DNA of 64,000 bases from Clostridium sp. Marseille-P3244 (GTDB lineage Bacteria; Bacillota; Clostridia; Lachnospirales; Lachnospiraceae), in NCBI RefSeq assembly GCF_900120155.1, contig NZ_LT635549.1, forward strand, positions 2,326,688 through 2,390,687. The letters are read 5' to 3'. The position numbers and the translations under genes are program-made. A model generated the notes under the pieces. That model was not told the origin of the DNA. It saw nothing but the letters and a program-made list of their open reading frames with translations, and searched no databases. This document shows positions 27,981-36,027 of this stretch, piece by piece; the first letter of the stretch is position 1; the number at the start of each line of letters is the position of its first letter.

Positions 27981-29309
27981 TTATATGTTGTCTTCTGTGC
28001 CGCGTATCCTGTTCAGATAATCGCGGATCGTCTTTTCATAGCCGAGATCGCCGGGTTCATAGAACCTGGCGTTTTTTATTTCGTCCGGCAGATACTGCTG
28101 TTTTACATAATGGTCCGGATAATCATGGGCGTACTTGTACCCGATCCCGTGTCCCAGCTGACGGGAGCCCTTGTAGTGGGAATCCTGGAGATGAGAGGGA
28201 ACGGAAGTCCTGTACTGCTGCACGGCCTGGTTCGCCGCCGTGATCGCATTTACCGCAGAATTACTCTTAGGCGCGCAGGCCACATACGTCACTGCCTGGG
28301 CCAGAATGATCTGGGATTCCGGCATACCGACCCGCTCCACCGCCTGAGCGGCGGACACTGCCACAGTCAACGCCATAGGATCCGCATTTCCCACATCTTC
28401 CGAGGCACAGATCATAATCCTTCTGGCAATAAATTTCACATCTTCCCCCGCGTACAGCATTTTCGCCAGATAGAAAACCGCCGCGTCCGGATCTGATCCC
28501 CGCATGCTCTTGATGAACGCGGAAATGATATCATAATGATTGTCTCCTCTTTTATCGTAATTCACCACCCGCTTCTGGATACACTCTGATGCCACGTCCA
28601 CTGTAATATGGATGATCCCGTCGCTGCCACGCTCTGTCGTAAGGATGCCCAATTCTATGGCATTTAGGGCGTTTCTCGCATCTCCTCCGGAGAGATCCGC
28701 AAGAAAATCCAGCGCCTCCTCGTCGATCTGCGCATGAAAACTTCCCATTCCTTTCTCCGGGTCCTCCACGGCCCGTCTAAGCAGCGTCTTGATATCCTCC
28801 CGGTCAAGAGGTTTCAGCTCAAAGATGCTGGACCGGGAAATCAGAGCGCTGTTCACCTCAAAATACGGATTCTCCGTTGTCGCTCCGATCAGGATCACCG
28901 TGCCGTCCTCTACAAACGGAAGAAGATAGTCCTGCTGTCCCTTGTTGAACCTGTGGATCTCATCGATGAACAGAATCGTTTTCTTCCCGTACATTCCCCG
29001 CAGGTCCTTTGCCTCTTTGATAACTTCCTCCATGTCCTTTTTTCCGGCCACAGTGGCATTGATCTGCTTGAACTGCGCGCTGGTGGTATTGGCGATGACC
29101 TTTGCCAGTGTAGTCTTGCCCGTGCCGGGAGGCCCGTAAAAGATCACCGAGCTTAGCTTGTCCGCCTGGATGGCCCGGTAAAGAAGCCGGTCCTTCCCGA
29201 TGATGTGCTGTTGTCCCACCACCTCGTCCAGCGTCTCCGGCCGCATCCTGGAAGCCAGAGGCGCTTCCTTTTCCTGGGTGTTCTTACGCATATAGTCAAA
29301 CAGATCCAT
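27981..29309 (-). CDS. rarA: Replication-associated recombination protein A (MgsA/RarA AAA+ ATPase)
   Basis: This 442-residue clamp-loader-like ATPase acts at stalled replication forks. Walker A is YGPPGTGKTTLAKV, Walker B LFIDEIHRFNKGQQD, sensor 1 GATTENP, and the C-terminal MgsA tetramerisation domain includes RGSDPDAAVFYLAKML and ARRIMICASEDVGNADP. The ATG at 29309 has AGGAGGAG just upstream and yields MDLFDYMRKN; a longer reading adds 16 residues without a site. It follows tcdA closely. Confidence 0.95.
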   Translation of the reverse strand: MDLFDYMRKNTQEKEAPLASRMRPETLDEVVGQQHIIGKDRLLYRAIQADKLSSVIFYGPPGTGKTTLAKVIANTTSAQFKQINATVAGKKDMEEVIKEAKDLRGMYGKKTILFIDEIHRFNKGQQDYLLPFVEDGTVILIGATTENPYFEVNSALISRSSIFELKPLDREDIKTLLRRAVEDPEKGMGSFHAQIDEEALDFLADLSGGDARNALNAIELGILTTERGSDGIIHITVDVASECIQKRVVNYDKRGDNHYDIISAFIKSMRGSDPDAAVFYLAKMLYAGEDVKFIARRIMICASEDVGNADPMALTVAVSAAQAVERVGMPESQIILAQAVTYVACAPKSNSAVNAITAANQAVQQYRTSVPSHLQDSHYKGSRQLGHGIGYKYAHDYPDHYVKQQYLPDEIKNARFYEPGDLGYEKTIRDYLNRIRGTEDNI

Positions 29310-29353
29310 GTCTTCTCCTCCTGTCAAATCTGTATTTCCCCGCTCTTTTCTCC

Positions 29354-30079
29354 TCACTCGACCCCTGCCAGCTCCCGTATCACTTCTCCGGCAATGATCA
29401 GCCCCGCCGCAGGGGGAACAAACGAGACACTGCCCGGCACTGCCCGCCGTGCCCCGGCTTCTTCCTCCGGGACCTTTCCATGCATATCAACCGGTTTTTC
29501 CTGAGAATACACGACCTTCAGGTGCTCGACCCCTCTCTTCTTCAGCTCTCTTCTCATAACGCGGCACAGTGGACATACGCTGGTTTCCGCCAGATCCGCC
29601 ACCTGAAACCGCTCCGGGTGCAGCTTGTTTCCCGTGCCCATACTGCTGATCAGCCTTAAATGCCTCTCCTGCGCCAGGCAGGCAAGAGCGATCTTGGCGC
29701 TCACCGTATCGATGGCGTCCACAATATAGTCCGGCTCCCCTGCCTGTTCAAATAAAGTCATAAGGTTATCGGGAAGGACGAAGATCTCATAGGTCTCCAC
29801 TTGGATCTCCGGGCAGATATCCTGGATCCGTTCCCGCATCACATCCGTCTTGCGCCGCCCCACCGTGCTGTGATACGCGATGGACTGCCGGTTGATATTG
29901 GTCAGGGAGACCCGGTCATTGTCGATCAGGATCAGACGCCCCACACCGGCTCTGGCCAGCGCTTCCACACAGTGGGACCCTACGCCTCCCACGCCGAAAA
30001 TCATCACGGAGGCTTTCTTCAACCGTTCCATGGCCTTTGTGCCGATCAGAAGTTCTGTCCTGGAATATTCATTCATCAT
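29354..30079 (-). CDS. tcdA: tRNA threonylcarbamoyladenosine dehydratase (TcdA/CsdL)
   Basis: This 241-residue E1-like enzyme uses ATP to cyclise t6A37 of ANN-decoding tRNAs to ct6A. The ThiF-fold nucleotide motif VMIFGVGGVGSHCVEALARAGVG is followed by the DNDRVSLTNINRQ segment, YIVDAIDTVSAK, and the CPLCRVMRRELKKRGV region. Length and motifs fit TcdA better than MoeB or ThiF. It precedes rarA by 44 bp on the same strand. Confidence 0.92.
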   Translation of the reverse strand: MMNEYSRTELLIGTKAMERLKKASVMIFGVGGVGSHCVEALARAGVGRLILIDNDRVSLTNINRQSIAYHSTVGRRKTDVMRERIQDICPEIQVETYEIFVLPDNLMTLFEQAGEPDYIVDAIDTVSAKIALACLAQERHLRLISSMGTGNKLHPERFQVADLAETSVCPLCRVMRRELKKRGVEHLKVVYSQEKPVDMHGKVPEEEAGARRAVPGSVSFVPPAAGLIIAGEVIRELAGVE

Positions 30080-30168
30080 ATCTTTTCTCCCACAATTTCT
30101 CTTCTCATAAGCAATGAAAGTTGCTTCATGTATTTCTTCCGGCAGCTCTCCTGGCGGTTGCCTCTTTC

Positions 30169-30870
30169 TTATTCCAAAAGGAGCTCATCCACTGTCACAA
30201 ACTCATATCCCTGTTCCCGGAGCAGATCGATGATCCGAAGAGCGGCCTCCACGGAAGTTCCGTAACAGTCATGCATGAGAATGATATCATTTTCTCCGGT
30301 ATCCGTCACTACCTTTTTCACCGTCTGATCCGGATCCTTCGTCACCCAGTCCCTGGAATCCACCGTCCATTTTACATACAGTTTATCTGGCTCTTCCATC
30401 CCCGCCGGAAATGCACCGAAAGGCGGGCGCACCAGGGCTGTCTCTTCCCCTGTGATCTCCTTCACAAGCTGATCCGTCAGGTCAATCTCTCTTTGGGCAT
30501 CCTCTGTACTAAGCCGGGAGAGATCCACATGATGGTAGGTATGGTTCCCTATCAGATGGCCTTCCTCCTTCATCCTCCTGATCAGCTCTTCGTTCCCATC
30601 CTTCTCTATATTTGCCCCGATCACGAAAAAACTGGCCCTTATCCCCCTCTCCTTCAGGCCGTCCAGGAGTACGGGCGTGTACTGCGCGCTGGGACCGTCA
30701 TCAAAAGTCAGCGCCACTTTCGGCGCAGTCCCGCCGTCCGCCGGTCCTGATTGTTCCGCTGCCGCCGGCTGTTTCCAGAGCACTGACACCGGACACATCC
30801 AGAGCATAACAACCAGGGCCAATGCCTGCATGTGTCTTTTTAAACTTCCTTTCCTGCTGTCCGCTTTCAC
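30169..30870 (-). CDS. Secreted polysaccharide deacetylase (NodB domain)
   Basis: This 233-residue carbohydrate esterase family 4 protein probably deacetylates peptidoglycan or another GlcNAc polymer. It has a signal/anchor (ALALVVMLWMCPVSVLW), TFDDGPS (motif 1, metal and catalytic Asp), HTYHHVDL (motif 2 metal His pair), RPPFGAF (motif 3) and a late ILMHDC (motif 5). The start is a GTG at 30870 with AAGGA upstream; an ATG 13 codons in is possible. The fold is short but all catalytic motifs are present. Confidence 0.9.
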   Translation of the reverse strand: MKADSRKGSLKRHMQALALVVMLWMCPVSVLWKQPAAAEQSGPADGGTAPKVALTFDDGPSAQYTPVLLDGLKERGIRASFFVIGANIEKDGNEELIRRMKEEGHLIGNHTYHHVDLSRLSTEDAQREIDLTDQLVKEITGEETALVRPPFGAFPAGMEEPDKLYVKWTVDSRDWVTKDPDQTVKKVVTDTGENDIILMHDCYGTSVEAALRIIDLLREQGYEFVTVDELLLE

Positions 30871-30901
30871 CGTGTTTCCTTCTTAGCCGTTCTCACCCCA
30901 A

Positions 30902-31759
30902 TTATATGCTGGCGGCTTTTCCCCGATTCATCCGGGACTTCCGGTATTCCGAAGGACTTACCCCCTTCTGCTTTTTAAACGCCTTGGAAAAATAAAGATT
31001 ATTCTCAAACCCCACCGAATAGGCGATCGCCGATACGGACAGTTCCGTCTCCTTCAGAAGATGACAGGCCTGCTTGATCCGGTACTCTGTCAGATATTCT
31101 TTCGGAGATCTCTGCATATAGGTCTGAAAAGACCGGAAGAGATGGCTCCTGCTTACACCTACATAATGAGCAATATCTTCCACGGTGATCGGATAAGAAT
31201 AGTTGGTTTCGATATAACTCTCTGCTTTCTCCACATAGAGCGAAGGCATATCTTTCTCCTGTCCTTCCTTATCTGAATAATGCATGAACACGGCCAGCAG
31301 GCTGTACAGCTCCCCGGTCATGGCCACTGCCGCCTCATACGTGTTCCCCTTGACCCGGTAGATCCGGTCCAGTCCTTCCCGGATCTTCTGCTCCGGAATC
31401 CTGCCCTTCAGAATATAAGGAGTCTCCTTGCTGAATTCCGTATTCCGGATGATGGATGCCGCGTCCGCGCCCATAAATCCCGCCCAGGCATACTCCCATG
31501 GCTCCTCCCGGTCTGCCTGATACTGCAGCTCCACTCCCGGATAAAGGATGAAGGTATCCCCTGCGCGCAGATGCCGGGACACCTTCCCGGTAGAATAATA
31601 CCCGCTCCCCGACAGGATATGATGGATACAATAATGATCTCTCACCCCCGGACCCCACTGGTACTCCGGCTCGCATTTCTGATATCCCACATTATAGACT
31701 GACAGGGAATTCAGAAGATTTTCTCCCACTTTATACGAATGTTTGTAAGAACCTGGCAC
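30902..31759 (-). CDS. AraC-family transcriptional regulator
   Basis: This 285-residue regulator has an N-terminal cupin-like sensor (SGSGYYSTGKVSRHLRAGDTFILYPG) and a C-terminal double helix-turn-helix: ITVEDIAHYVGVSRSHLFRSF, then LSVSAIAYSVGFENNLYFSKAFKK and the GVSPSEYRKS ending. The start is GTG at 31759 with GGGAGGG 7 nt upstream. It is divergent from galK-galT, so control of galactose metabolism by a sugar-bound form is the likely role, though the effector is unknown. Confidence 0.9.
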   Translation of the reverse strand: MPGSYKHSYKVGENLLNSLSVYNVGYQKCEPEYQWGPGVRDHYCIHHILSGSGYYSTGKVSRHLRAGDTFILYPGVELQYQADREEPWEYAWAGFMGADAASIIRNTEFSKETPYILKGRIPEQKIREGLDRIYRVKGNTYEAAVAMTGELYSLLAVFMHYSDKEGQEKDMPSLYVEKAESYIETNYSYPITVEDIAHYVGVSRSHLFRSFQTYMQRSPKEYLTEYRIKQACHLLKETELSVSAIAYSVGFENNLYFSKAFKKQKGVSPSEYRKSRMNRGKAASI

Positions 31760-31815
31760 AGCATTCCCTCCCTTCCTGTACGGCCATTGCAGCCTGTCTG
31801 TTTCATTCTGTGGAT

Positions 31816-31845
31816 ATTATAGTCTCTTAGTTCCTTTTTGTGCAA
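31816..31845 (-). promoter_or_regulatory. Promoter of the AraC regulator
   Basis: Minus strand TTGCAC, 18-bp spacer, TATAAT. The -35 is one arm of a GTGCAA / TTGCAC inverted pair (31840-31845 and 31861-31866), which could be regulator half-sites. Confidence 0.6.
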
Positions 31846-31876
31846 CATTTTTACATGGATTTGCACGTATTTTTTA

Positions 31877-31905
31877 TAGACGCAGGTACTGTCTGCGTTT
31901 ATAAT
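31877..31905 (+). promoter_or_regulatory. galK: galK promoter with an operator-like dyad in the spacer
   Basis: TAGACG, 17-bp spacer, TATAAT. The dyad ACGCAG-N7-CTGCGT (31880-31898) fills the spacer, a position where a bound repressor would exclude RNA polymerase. Confidence 0.6.
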
Positions 31906-31962
31906 AGAAATAATAAAATGCGGATCGCAGATCACGACATTAAGATTCAGGAGGATCATGAG

Positions 31963-33132
31963 ATGAAGAAAAAACTTTTTGACAAATTCGCAGAGCTTTT
32001 TGGGAACAATGAGGGTGCCCGTTTTTACTTTTCACCGGGCCGTGTCAATCTGATCGGAGAACATACCGATTACAATGGGGGACATGTCTTCCCCTGCGCG
32101 CTGACACTGGGTACATATGGCGCGGCACGCAGACGGGATGACCGGCTGATGCATTTTTATTCCATGAACCTGGACCGGATCGGCGTAGTGGAGGCATCCC
32201 TCGACGATCTGACCAACAAGGACGCTTATGACTGGGCAAATTATCCGCTGGGCGTGGTATGGGCATTTGCGGAGAAAGGATACAAGCTGGACAGCGGCTT
32301 CGACATGGTGATCTGGGGGAACATTCCCAACGGTTCCGGTCTTTCTTCTTCCGCTTCCCTGGAAGTGCTTACCGGAGTCATCCTGACAGACCTGTTTGGC
32401 ATCGATTCTCTGAGCATGACCGATCTGGCCCTCATCGGACAGTACTCTGAAAATAACTTCAACGGCTGCAACTGCGGCATCATGGATCAGTTCGCTGTGG
32501 CCATGGGCAAGAAAGACAACGCCATCTTCCTGGATACCAGCACGCTGAATTACGAATATGCGCCGATCCAGCTGGAGGACGCCAAGATCATCATCACAAA
32601 CAGCAAGGTAAAACACAGCCTTGTGGATTCTGCATACAACGACAGACGTCAGGAGTGTACGGATGCACTGGCCGCGCTGAAGACCGGACTCGATATTCAG
32701 ACGCTGGGAGATTTAAGCCCGGAAGAATTTGAGGCAAACAAAGGACTTATCAAGGATCCGGTACAGTTAAAGCGTGCAAAACATGCCGTATATGAGAACC
32801 AGCGCACCATCGACGCTGTGGCTGCTTTGAAAGCCGGCGACATCACAAAATTCGGCCAGCTGATGAACCAGTCACACATTTCCCTGAGAGACGATTATGA
32901 GGTATCCTGTGAGGAGATCGATATCCTTGTGGATCTTGCATGGGAGATTTCCGGCGTCATTGGTTCCCGTATCACAGGAGGCGGTTTCGGCGGCTGTACT
33001 GTCAGCATTGTAAAGAATGACGCCGTAGATACATTCATCGACAGCATCGGCAAGGCCTACAAAGAAAAAGTCGGCCATGAAGCCGAATTCTATACCGTAG
33101 ACATCGGCGATGGGGCTTCCCGTCTGGACTGA
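31963..33132 (+). CDS. galK: Galactokinase
   Basis: This 389-residue GHMP kinase phosphorylates galactose, the entry step of the Leloir pathway. Signatures are SPGRVNLIGEHTDYNGGHVFPCA (galactokinase signature), IPNGSGLSSSASLEV (ATP loop), GCNCGIMDQFAVAMG (catalytic Asp) and TGGGFGGCTVSIV. The ATG at 31963 has CAGGAGG 9 nt upstream. A longer in-frame reading upstream runs through the promoter and is rejected. It is followed after 69 bp by galT. Confidence 0.96.
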   Translation: MKKKLFDKFAELFGNNEGARFYFSPGRVNLIGEHTDYNGGHVFPCALTLGTYGAARRRDDRLMHFYSMNLDRIGVVEASLDDLTNKDAYDWANYPLGVVWAFAEKGYKLDSGFDMVIWGNIPNGSGLSSSASLEVLTGVILTDLFGIDSLSMTDLALIGQYSENNFNGCNCGIMDQFAVAMGKKDNAIFLDTSTLNYEYAPIQLEDAKIIITNSKVKHSLVDSAYNDRRQECTDALAALKTGLDIQTLGDLSPEEFEANKGLIKDPVQLKRAKHAVYENQRTIDAVAALKAGDITKFGQLMNQSHISLRDDYEVSCEEIDILVDLAWEISGVIGSRITGGGFGGCTVSIVKNDAVDTFIDSIGKAYKEKVGHEAEFYTVDIGDGASRLD

Positions 33133-33201
33133 TCCGGCAAAGGGACGCTATTTTCAGCCTGTCACAGTAAAACTGTCGTTCTATTTGGGAGGGAAATTAC
33201 C

Positions 33202-34692
33202 ATGCTTTATGAATCGATCAAAAAACTGGTCCAGTACGGGATTGACACAGGTCTTACCCCGGAATCCGAAAGAATCTACACTACCAATCTCCTTCTGGAC
33301 CTGATGAAAGAGGACGATTACGAAGACGTATCCTGTGATACGGACAATATCGTTCTGGAAGAAGTGTTAAAAGACCTGCTGGATGAGGCAGTAAAAAGGG
33401 GCATCATCGAGGACAGCATCACATACCGCGACCTCTTTGACACAAAGCTCATGAACTGCCTGGTGCCGCGCCCGGCACAGATCCATGAAAAGTTCTGGGA
33501 GGAATATGAACAGTCTCCGGAGCAGGCCACAGAGTATTATTACAAGTTAAGCCAGGACAGTGATTATATCCGGCGCTACCGCATCAAAAAGGACCGGAAA
33601 TGGACCGTGGATACCCAGTACGGCACTCTGGACATTACCATCAATCTCTCCAAGCCGGAGAAGGACCCCAAGGCGATTGCCGCGGCCGGCGCGGCAAAGT
33701 CCTCTTCCTACCCGAAATGTCAGCTCTGCATGGAGAATGAGGGATACGCAGGACGTGCCAATCACCCGGCCCGGGAGAACCACCGGATCATCCCCATCAC
33801 TATCCAGGGACGGAAATGGGGATTCCAGTACTCTCCCTATGTCTACTACAATGAACACTGTATCGTGTTTAACGGCGAACATACGCCCATGAAGATCGAC
33901 CGGAACGCCTTTGCGAAGCTGTTTGACTTCATCAAGCTGTTCCCCCACTATTTCCTGGGATCCAACGCGGATCTTCCGATCGTGGGCGGATCGATCTTAA
34001 GCCACGATCATTTCCAGGGCGGCAATTATACCTTTGCCATGGCAAAAGCGCCTGTTATCGAGAGCTTTACCGTGCCCGGATATGAGGACGTGTCCGCAGG
34101 CATCGTGAAATGGCCTCTTTCCGTAATCCGCCTCCGCGGCGAAGACACAGAGAGGATCATTGACCTGGCGGATCACATTTTGGGCAAATGGCGCTCCTAT
34201 ACGGATGAGGACGCCTTCATCTTCGCAGAGACGGACGGAACACCCCATAATACCATCACGCCCATTGCACGTAAGAAGGACGGCCTTTACGAATTGGATC
34301 TGACCCTGAGGAACAATATCACCACAGAAGAGCATCCCCTCGGAGTCTATCATCCTCATGAGAAGCTCCACCATATCAAGAAGGAAAATATCGGTCTGAT
34401 CGAGGTCATGGGCCTGGCCGTACTTCCTGCCCGCTTAAAGGGTGAGCTGGAGCTTTTGAAAGAGTATATCCTGGAAGGAAAGGATATCCGCAGCAACGAA
34501 CAGATCGAGAAACACGCGGACTGGGTGGACGAATTCCTCCCCTCCTACTCTGATATCAATGAAGGAAACATCGAACAGATCCTGGAGCAGGAAGTCGGGA
34601 AAGTCTTCTGCCAGGTACTGGAGGACGCCGGAGTCTACAAATGCACCGAAGAAGGATTGAAGGCGTTCCACCGCTTTATCGAGACACTGTAG
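33202..34692 (+). CDS. galT: UDP-glucose-hexose-1-phosphate uridylyltransferase, class II
   Basis: This 496-residue enzyme belongs to the Firmicute-type GalT2 family, longer than the E. coli class I enzyme. Segments seen are MNCLVPRPAQIHEKFWE, CQLCMENEGYAGRANHPARENHR, and LSHDHFQGGNYTFAM (HxHxxQ-type active site). It exchanges UMP between UDP-glucose and galactose-1-phosphate. GGGAGGG precedes the ATG. The epimerase galE is not in the window. Confidence 0.96.
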   Translation: MLYESIKKLVQYGIDTGLTPESERIYTTNLLLDLMKEDDYEDVSCDTDNIVLEEVLKDLLDEAVKRGIIEDSITYRDLFDTKLMNCLVPRPAQIHEKFWEEYEQSPEQATEYYYKLSQDSDYIRRYRIKKDRKWTVDTQYGTLDITINLSKPEKDPKAIAAAGAAKSSSYPKCQLCMENEGYAGRANHPARENHRIIPITIQGRKWGFQYSPYVYYNEHCIVFNGEHTPMKIDRNAFAKLFDFIKLFPHYFLGSNADLPIVGGSILSHDHFQGGNYTFAMAKAPVIESFTVPGYEDVSAGIVKWPLSVIRLRGEDTERIIDLADHILGKWRSYTDEDAFIFAETDGTPHNTITPIARKKDGLYELDLTLRNNITTEEHPLGVYHPHEKLHHIKKENIGLIEVMGLAVLPARLKGELELLKEYILEGKDIRSNEQIEKHADWVDEFLPSYSDINEGNIEQILEQEVGKVFCQVLEDAGVYKCTEEGLKAFHRFIETL

Positions 34693-34704
34693 GATATATA
34701 AACC

Positions 34705-34737
34705 AAAAAGAAAGTCCCTTGGGGGCTTTCTTTTTTA
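34705..34737. terminator. Terminator after galT
   Basis: AAAAAGAAAGTCCC / GGGGGCTTTCTTTTTT forms a 10-bp stem with one mismatch and a T-run on the plus strand. The A-run on the left gives a U-run on the minus strand too, so it also serves the recombinase gene. Confidence 0.85.
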
Positions 34738-34788
34738 ATGCATATGTATCATCCTTTTATACTATATAATTATCATTATGTGGCCTTC

Positions 34789-35676
34789 CTAAAGTTTTTC
34801 ATACATCATATCCATATCCCTCAGGCATTCTTTCACACTGCTCCTTGCATAATTCCGCGTCACCTCAATATTGCTGTGTCCCAGGATATCTGCCAGCCTT
34901 ACCAGATTTCCTGTAAACCGGTAAAACGTCTCGGCAAAGAAATGTCTGAGATTATGGGGAAATATCTTCTCAGGACTGACACCGGATTTCTCCGCCAGAT
35001 GTTTCATTTCCCGCCAGATATTGCTCCGGTCTTTGGACTTCCCTCCTTTTGTAATGAAAATCTCCCCCTGCTGGATGCCCTCTTTCTGCAAATAGACTGT
35101 CAGCTTTTTCTGCAGTTTATGGGGAATCAGAATAAATCGGAGTTTTCCTTTATTATTTACGATCACCCTGCCCCTTTTCACACTTTCCGCGGTAAAGAAA
35201 CGCAGCTCACTGACCCGCACCCCGGTGACGCCGATTGTCTCCATAAGAAGGACCAGTTCTTCCTTTCCCTGTTCCTCGGCCGCCTCCAGGAGTTTCTGGT
35301 ACTCTCTCTTCGTCAGTTTTTTCTCTTCCCCGGCAAATACCTGCCTCTGGATTTTAAATGGCCGGATCCTCAGTTCTCCCGCGCCGAGGAATTCTGTAAA
35401 CTGGTTCAGTGCGGCAATCATGGAGTTAGCGCTGGCCGGCGCATAATTTGCTCCCAGCCATTCCTTATACTCTACTGCGCATTTCTTTGTCACCGTCTCA
35501 GTATTCCCCAGAAATTTATAAAAGGTTCTGATATCTGTCCGGTATTTTGTGATCGTATTATCTGCGTATTCCTTCTCATACAGATTTTTCATAAATGCTT
35601 CCAGAGCTTTGTCCTTATCCTTAAGGCACAGGCCTCCCTCCTCCCTGTCTCTGTCCGTTTTCCCATACTGCAGCAT
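34789..35676 (-). CDS. Tyrosine-type site-specific recombinase
   Basis: This 295-residue integrase/XerCD-like protein has an N-terminal SAM-like core-binding domain (ALEAFMKNLYEKEYADNTITKY) and a complete catalytic set: Arg in TGVRVSEL, Lys in NNKGKLRF, His-x-x-Arg in FPHNLRHFF, His in ILGHSNIEVT and the nucleophile Tyr in TRNYAR. AAGGAGGAG precedes the ATG. It stands alone, with no phage or integrative-element genes and no obvious att duplication nearby, so it is either a Xer paralogue or a domesticated integrase. Confidence 0.88.
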   Translation of the reverse strand: MLQYGKTDRDREEGGLCLKDKDKALEAFMKNLYEKEYADNTITKYRTDIRTFYKFLGNTETVTKKCAVEYKEWLGANYAPASANSMIAALNQFTEFLGAGELRIRPFKIQRQVFAGEEKKLTKREYQKLLEAAEEQGKEELVLLMETIGVTGVRVSELRFFTAESVKRGRVIVNNKGKLRFILIPHKLQKKLTVYLQKEGIQQGEIFITKGGKSKDRSNIWREMKHLAEKSGVSPEKIFPHNLRHFFAETFYRFTGNLVRLADILGHSNIEVTRNYARSSVKECLRDMDMMYEKL

Positions 35677-35783
35677 AATGCTCCTCCTTTTTCATTTTGT
35701 CTGGTTATCCTCTTTTTAACAGTCTGCCATGTTCTCCTATAAAAGTACATCTGTAAATCCTGTTCCCCTCTCTCTAAGAGAAG

Positions 35784-35826
35784 AAACGCCCGGGCGTTTA
35801 CTGTTTGCGCCCGGGCGTTTCTTTTT
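35784..35826. terminator. Strong bidirectional terminator
   Basis: AAACGCCCGGGCG (35784-35796) and CGCCCGGGCGTTT (35808-35820) form a perfect 13-bp GC-rich stem. CTTTTT follows on the plus strand. It ends the leftward hydrogenase-sensor operon. Confidence 0.85.
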
Positions 35827-35841
35827 CAGCTATCGCTGTCT

Positions 35842-36003
35842 TCAAATTTTCTCTTTCAGCTCATCCACATCTTTTCTCAGTTCTTTTATGAGCTCCAGGA
35901 GGATCATTATGTTTTCGCCTTCCAGCTTTCGGATCATACTGAACCGTTCAAGGCGTTCCACATTCTGTTCCACCTTATTTACTTTCTTTCCAAATTCATC
36001 CAT
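35842..36003 (-). CDS. Small coiled-coil protein
   Basis: A 53-codon frame reads MDEFGKKVNKVEQNVERL and ends LRKDVDELKEKI. It is highly charged, with heptad-like leucine/isoleucine spacing, so probably one amphipathic coiled coil. Start ATG 36003 has GGAG 6 nt upstream; a second ATG four codons earlier is possible. It follows the SpoIIE-type phosphatase gene by 24 bp and ends 16 bp before a strong terminator, so it is the last gene of that operon. I do not recognise a family; its role may be to bind or oligomerise with the phosphatase or the sensor. Confidence 0.6.
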   Translation of the reverse strand: MDEFGKKVNKVEQNVERLERFSMIRKLEGENIMILLELIKELRKDVDELKEKI

Positions 36004-36027
36004 TTTCTTCTCCATAGACTTAAGCTG

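Noticed and set aside
31861-31905. TTGCAC at 31861 as the galK -35
   Set aside because: It would be 33 bp from the TATAAT at 31900; TAGACG at 17 bp spacing is more plausible.
31840-31962. Longer galactokinase N-terminus
   Set aside because: The extension would be translated through the predicted promoter and has no ribosome site; ATG 31963 has one and matches the family start.
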